From Nymphaea colorata (taxonomy: Eukaryota; Streptophyta; Magnoliopsida; Nymphaeales; Nymphaeaceae), in NCBI RefSeq assembly GCF_008831285.2, contig NC_045149.1, positions 3,463,500 through 3,527,499 of the forward strand: 64,000 bases of DNA. The letters run 5' to 3'. Below are positions 59,001 through 64,000 of this stretch, in pieces. Position numbers and translations under genes: made by a program. The stretch's first letter is position 1. The number at the start of each line of letters is the position of its first letter. The notes beneath the pieces were generated by a model that saw only the letters and a list, made by a program, of their open reading frames with translations, had not been told where the DNA came from and searched no databases.

Positions 59001-61017
59001 TAGTAGAAAAGATCAGATTACAATTGAGTTCTTTAGTAATACTGCTGACAGATAACAAATTCACAGGAATATTGGGAACATGAAGTGCATTATGAAGACA
59101 ATATTTATTTAACAAGGACAAACTCCCTTTTCTAGCCACAGAGATAGAAGAACCATCAGCCATAGACACACGTTGCTGCCCAGAAGACAATTTGTATTCT
59201 TGGAACATCTTAGGGTCCCCTGTCATATGATGTGTAACGCCACTGTCAACAATCCAATCACCATGTGAGGAATTACCTTGATCACTAGTGGCCACAAGAG
59301 CTTGGGCTAACTTAGCCCCCTCAGACGTGGAAGCATCCTCCTGAGTAGTAGACAGCCGGCTTGCAGTTCTTTGATTTGATCGGAGGAAAGCTTAGATTTG
59401 GCAACATTTGAAGGGCTACTCTGACTAGGCTCAGGCACAGAAGGACTGCGGCGGCTAGAAAGAGGACGACCCCGGACAAGCTGCCTCCCAGGATGAAGAT
59501 CCCAACAAAAGTCAACAGAATGTCCCAATTTGTTGCAATGGCTACACCGCCGAGCAGGACGCTGTCCAATCCCTGAAGCACGGCTAACAAAGGCTGATGG
59601 AGAACTCCCCTGACTGGTGTCAATATGCATCACCTGGCGACGTTGTTCCTCAGATTCCACACGGGCATACACCTCTTCAATTCCGGGGACCTCGTCACAA
59701 TTGAGAATTTGGCTCCTAATGGATTCAAATTCATCGCGTAAGCCTCCAAGGAAAATAAACGTCCGATCCATCCATTCTTTGTCCCAGTACAAGGCATGAT
59801 CAGAACCACAGTGCTAGTCATCATTCACATGGTAGTCAAGTTCCTCCCATTTGGTCTTCAGGGCTGCAAAGAAAGAAGCTACAGACAAGTCACCCTGTTT
59901 AAGAGAGTATATGCTACGTTTGATTTGGTACGTACGCAATACTCTCTTCTTACGGCCATACATCCATGCAAGCACAGTCCACATGTCGTAGGCAGTCGAT
60001 TTACACAAGATCAAAGGCTGAATATCTGCGGAAACAGAACTAATAATCCATACTTTAACCTGACTATCTTCCAACGCCCAAGTCGCCCATCGCGGATCGG
60101 TTTTAGAAAGTGCAGGCTTCTCCCTAGTAATGTAAGACAGGCGACCACGACTGGTTATCCCAATTTCTAGGGCAGCAGACCAAGAGAGATAGTTATCCTT
60201 GTTCAGCCGGATGGAGGTGACTTGAACAGGCAAGATCTCGCTCTTGGTATCAATGTTGTAAAAAGTGTATCGTAAGCCGTATCGGTCTGACTTTAAGATA
60301 CGCTGTATCGTAAAATATCGTAACGTATCGTAACCGTATCGTTTTTTTTAATAAATCAGAAAAAATAGGAAAAAAATTCAAAAACTTCATAAAAAATCAG
60401 TAAAAAAACAAGAATAATATGTTCTTTATAAAAAACACATAGATTTATAAGTCATAATGTCCATAAGTCTATGAGATACCACATCAAAAAACAAGTTTTA
60501 GATGTTATGTATTACATCACAAGATAATGAAATTGTGAAAATGTTCAATGTCAATACATATAAAATGAAAGCACTCACGACTCTCATTCATAACTTCTCA
60601 TCCTCATCTCCATCTTCTTCTTCATTTTCATCTTCACAATTTTAAAAAACCTCTTTCCTCCCAACGAGAATCAGCCACCCACGCACAAATCCATGGTTTA
60701 ATCGATGATTTTATTTTGAAAATCGATGATTTAACGATAGAAATCGATAATTTCCCTCCACGGCAGCACAATCTCTAGTTTAAAAATGAAGAAGGGCCGG
60801 GTTTTTAAAAAAAAACTCGAAAAGGGGGGTTCCAGCACCCATTTTTTGAAATCAACCCATATCGTACGATACGGGGCGTGTATCGTATCGTATTTTGTAA
60901 AAGATACGTATCGTATCGTACGTATCGGCCCCGTATCGTACGTATCGTACAACACTGCTTGGTATTGCTGCCCGTGTCTAGGGCACCATCGATCTTGAGG
61001 GACATCTCCTCGGCCAT
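56014..61017 (-). pseudogene. Copia D gag-pol polyprotein, disrupted
   Basis: Homologous to RLC2 throughout. The ATG at 61017 (MAEEMSLKIDGALDTGS) is followed after about 20 codons by a family B MITE (60251-60957). Gag resumes at 60233; there is a TAG after VNDD near 59814, a frameshift near 59340, a stop near 57253 in early RT, and a Trp-to-TGA in RNase H near 56403. The knuckle ([14 protein letters not shown]), protease with DSGV instead of DSGA, integrase and YVDD are visible. It is inactive despite near-identical LTRs. Confidence 0.93.
60251..60957. mobile_element. hAT MITE, family B, complete (GTATCGTACGATACG-rich)
   Basis: 707 bp inserted in the gag of copia D with a perfect 8-bp duplication CTTGGTAT (60243-60250 and 60958-60965). 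Termini CAATGTTGTA and, in reverse, CAGTGTTGTA fit hAT inverted repeats (CARTG...). Both subterminal regions are packed with GTATCGTA/TACGATAC palindromes, and the centre is AT-rich without an ORF. A truncated relative ends at 18147. Confidence 0.92.
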
Positions 61018-61241
61018 CACAAGCACCAAAGAGAAGCAATACCCAGCACCAGAGACGACAAACAAGAGGCAGCGGCGTTGGATGGCGGCGGCGCTGGACG
61101 GCGGCGGCGCTGCAGAGAGCAACGTCGGTGGTTGGAGGAGAGGGCGACGGCGGCGCAGAAAACGAAGGCTGCGGCGGAAACAGCAGCGGCGGAAAAACGA
61201 CTAGCACACCAACGATCTCTCACGCGTTGGCTCTGATACCA

Positions 61242-61519
61242 TGTAGAAACACAAATCACGATAGAGAGAAAGAGAAGAAACACACAATATACGTGGAAAA
61301 CCTCAAAGAGAGGTGAAAAACCACGGAGAAGCTCTAACCTAGGGGCACAACCGCAACCTTAGGAGAGAGAAAATGTTATTCCACATAATCCACAATTACA
61401 CCATAAGTGGGATTAAATAAGAGGGAGACCCGCCTAGGGTACCGAGCCACTCTCGGTACCCGTGCCCATGGGACCGGGTCTATATCCAGACCCGGTTCCC
61501 TATACACGATATGTTAACA
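61242..61519 (-). repeat. Copia D 5' LTR
   Basis: 278 bp. The reversed primer site GGCTCTGATACCA ends at 61241, directly beside it. Confidence 0.94.
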
Positions 61520-61643
61520 TACATATTATTATAATAAATTATTAATAATAATAAAATACTCTCGCCGCACCGCTGCACCAAAATTTTTTGAGATATGTCG
61601 TGCCGGCACCCGCACCCCGCACACAGGTGACATAGACTGAGAG

Positions 61644-62872
61644 ATCTTGATATCTCCATAACTCATAATAGGTGACCATCGACCATTTGCAAGTCTAACA
61701 TGACGTGTCTAAGGTAATGAGTGCAGGACAGTAAACATAGAAGGTCTACTACAAAAGTGTATCGATGCTCCTGAATCAATAATCCAAGTAGTACATGTAT
61801 CATGTGGGACAGTATCAATGGACATAGCACTGTCTATCATGACTGTAGAGGCCGATGACTGGATAGATCTGTGTGCCAAGAAGTCCTTATACTCTGACTT
61901 GTTGATGCTCACGGTCACTGTCTCAGGCTGAGAAGAAGATGAAGACCCATCTACCATTGATGACGCTGTTTGGGCAGATCCAATAGAAGACTGTAAAGAG
62001 TTCTTTCCCAGCTTAGATGTAACATTTCTTCCTAAGGGCGGCGCCGCGGTAGGACGACCATGTTTATCCCAACATCTGTCTTCCAAATGCCCCATTTTCC
62101 CACAATAGGTGCACTGAAATCTCCTCCGACCTCCTCCTGACCCACGACCTATGCCTCTCCCCCTAAATGAACTGCGTCCACGACCTCCTGAGGCTGCCAA
62201 GGCAGAGGCATGGATATCACTAGAGGGTAGAGAGAGGGTCACAGCAAGACGACTGAGTCTGTTGTAGGCTTCAGTTAGGTCAGGGATTTCTGCTCCAGTC
62301 AACATTTGAGCCTTTGCTACTGCATATTCAGAGGAGAGACCCTGTAGAAACTTCGCAACTGTTCACCATGGGTCTTATGGCATGTTAGACATGGGGGACG
62401 TAATACTTTAAGTCGTTCAAAGATGGACTTGAGGGAAGCAAAATACTGAGCAAGACTTTGGTCACCCTATTGCAAATTAAGTAATTCTTCCTCTACCTGC
62501 AATATCTTGCTCACATTCTTGTCATTTGAGTAAGTTTGTTTCAAGAAATCCCACATTTGTTTGGCCGAGGTATAATATGCAATAGTTGATGCAATCTGTG
62601 GTTGCACACTATTCATGATCCATGACAATATTATTATCTCCCTTCCATGAACTATATTTTCCACTTTTTTCAACATGCTCATTTTCTTCAATAACATGCT
62701 CCTTCTGATGTCCAATCACAGACATCATAAACACACGAGACCAAATCTCATAGTTAGATCCATCTAACTTTACTGTAGAACCATAAGAGAATGGATTTCC
62801 TCCACTTTTAACCTCATGAGAAAAATCAGTTTTATGAATTTCAGCCTTGCAAGTCTGCCCGCAAATGATCAC
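61644..62872 (-). pseudogene. Copia C2 gag and protease remnant
   Basis: Minus-strand pieces: LDGSNYEIWSRVFMMSVIG, the usual copia gag start; QMWDFLKQTYSNDKNVSKI; the knuckle CTYCGKMGHLEDRC; and protease TTWIIDSGASIHFCS. A frameshift near 61709 precedes VRLANGRWSPIMSYGDI, which runs up to the MITE duplication. Confidence 0.88.
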
Positions 62873-63657
62873 CCACCACCAGCAAGCGAGAATATGTATA
62901 TATAGATCAATAAAGACTGCGACTGATCAACAATAACATATGTCCAACACCACACAACAACGTTAGATGCAAAACACTTTTCCCACACTGCTTCTGAACA
63001 CCCCACGATAATAGACTGTTGTCCAACTGTTGACAGCAACCCTATGGCAGAAAACAACAACCTAATGATGGTAAAAAAATCCCGCGATAGACTGCTGTCC
63101 AACACTCCCACGACAGATAAAATCCAGCAATACAAATAGAAGACTGCTGTCCAAGAACCCCACAACAGAGAAAATCTAGCAATCCAAGAGAAAATCCAGC
63201 AATCCAACGACAAAAAAAAAGAATACCACACTGCTTGCAATGTCTTTAGCAACCAACAACTTATCTATTTATGCATCTAACGCTGCTGTACCACAGATTA
63301 TTTTCCACTAATCATGAATAGCAACAGAAAAAAAAAAACTTTCAACATAAACCATCGCAGACTCCCACCCAGCTGTGATAAAACATAGATGTGTAGACAC
63401 CCATGGCTGGAGTCTATTCACGCAGATTTCATAGCATGAATAGACTCCTCCACACGGTTTAGTTGCTGGAAAACAGCAACTCAAACTAAACGTGTATAGC
63501 AGGAGAAGAAGACGGAAGAGGGAGAAGAGAAGGAGACGGTGGAAGAGATGGCCTGAGGAGGAGAAGTCGACAACAGTTTTTTCTTCACGTCGCCAGCCTG
63601 ATTCAAGCCCCAGCCACTGTTGTCTTCACGTCGCCAGTCACGCCTACTCTGATACCA
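62873..63657 (-). other. Copia C2 leader with primer-binding site
   Basis: Untranslated leader of about 785 bp with imperfect repeats of GACTGCTGTCCAA and AATCCAGCAAT around 63000-63210. The reversed primer site (CTCTGATACCA, ending 63657) abuts the LTR. Confidence 0.7.
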
Positions 63658-63910
63658 TGTTGCAGCTGTGAGGTTTGGAGCCCTGTCGTGAGATGTGGAG
63701 AGAGAGAGAGATAGAGAGAGTAGCAGCCGCAAGGCTAGGAGAAAGGAACGTCCTTCATTCACTAACCTTAATCTCTATTATAAAGAGATTAGGGTAGAAA
63801 GGAGATTTACATATTACACTAAACAGAAATAAGGAAAATATTAAAGAGATCTTGTAACTCTTTAATATTACAAAGAGCCACCTAGAAACATAAACTCTTC
63901 TAATTCAACA
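63658..63910 (-). repeat. Copia C2 5' LTR
   Basis: 253 bp; reversed it runs TGTTGAATTAGAAGAG to CACAGCTGCAACA, directly before the Met-tRNA primer site. Confidence 0.78.

Positions 63911-63969
<59 letters not shown>
63911..63969. repeat. (AT)n(GT)n microsatellite
   Basis: About 16 bp of AT then about 42 bp of GT, directly outside the C2 LTR. Confidence 0.9.
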
Positions 63970-63970
<1 letters not shown>

Positions 63971-64000
63971 GCCAGCCGCTAACAAGCGGCGTTAGGGAGA

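Larger units (their letters stand above)
55742..61519 (-). mobile_element. Copia D (RLC2 relative), inserted in the MITE
   Basis: Minus-strand element with 278-bp LTRs (55742-56019 and 61242-61519) that differ at two positions, and target duplication TACAT (55737-55741 and 61520-61524). The LTR is related to RLC2 (same TGTAGAAACACA edge and CACGGAGAAGCTCTAACCTA core) but distinct. Its gag contains a family B MITE. Confidence 0.96.
55205..61635. mobile_element. hAT-like MITE, family A copy 3, split by copia D
   Basis: Left part 55205-55741 and right part 61525-61635 (about 650 bp together) are flanked by the perfect 8-bp duplication ACTGAGAG (55197-55204 and 61636-61643). The left end CTATGATACCTGGGTGCGG and the reversed right end CTATGTCACCTGTGTGCGG form the inverted repeat. 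Its left part matches the right part of the 3645-4508 element in reverse, including AGTCGGGTGCGGTCAGCCGC. It lies in copia C2 and carries copia D. Confidence 0.9.
47655..63910 (-). mobile_element. Copia C2, minus strand, 3'-truncated and interrupted twice
   Basis: An old copia whose pieces read right to left: 5' LTR 63658-63910, leader, gag (61709-62872), protease (about 61650-61800), integrase (54389-55196) continuing at 48911-49141, and RT (47655-48870). RNase H and the 3' LTR are missing beyond 47655. An RLC2 copy (49142-54388) splits the integrase and a hAT-like MITE (55205-61635) splits the protease/integrase junction. Removing the insertions and one copy of each duplication restores local collinearity with C1 in both places, so the nesting is firm. 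Confidence 0.88.

Overview
This window is nuclear DNA of a flowering plant. The evidence is one conserved plant gene split by GT-AG introns, several Ty1/copia retrotransposons whose primer-binding sites match plant initiator-Met tRNA, and hAT-type DNA transposons with 8-bp target duplications. The species cannot be named from the sequence; the very long, transposon-filled introns suggest a large genome. No bacterial, organellar or viral replicon is present. | The only host gene I can support is the first 14 exons (600 codons) of a plus-strand ABCF3/GCN20-type soluble ABC-F ATPase. It starts at 1270, and the last exon seen ends at 44205. All 14 donors are GT and all 13 acceptors AG, and the coding phases join without a frameshift. 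The ORF then enters an intron that fills the rest of the window, more than 19.8 kb; roughly the last 115 codons, with the signature and Walker B of the second ATPase domain, lie beyond 64000. | Layout: 1-1269 upstream/5' UTR; intron 1 (1477-4764) with a hAT-like MITE; intron 2 (4981-13359) with a decayed hAT transposase split by copia RLC1 (6014-11358); exons 3-8 clustered at 13360-16688; intron 8 (16689-27804) with LTR fragments, a coding-intact copia RLC2 (19072-24245) and tandem repeats; exons 9-11 (27805-28266); intron 11 (28267-41941) with three nested minus-strand copia remnants (E, C1, and an internally deleted RLC2) and a second MITE; exons 12-14 (41942-44205); intron 14 (44206 to the end) with a nest up to four elements deep. 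| The nest in intron 14 is the most striking object. Copia C2 (about 47655-63910, minus strand) is interrupted by an RLC2 copy (49142-54388, TSD TTGTC) and by a hAT-like MITE (55205-61635, TSD ACTGAGAG). That MITE is interrupted by copia D (55742-61519, TSD TACAT), whose gag is interrupted by a second kind of hAT MITE (60251-60957, TSD CTTGGTAT). Every inner element has a perfect target duplication, so the order of events can be read directly. | I found no new enzymatic system, CRISPR array, tRNA or rRNA gene. The less usual content is the MITE families (GGGTGC-rich and GTATCGTACGATACG-rich), the scale of intron expansion in a housekeeping gene, and several oddities in the copia copies (two in-frame amber codons, a shared Trp-to-stop change, stop codons supplied by the LTR, near-coincident insertion sites).
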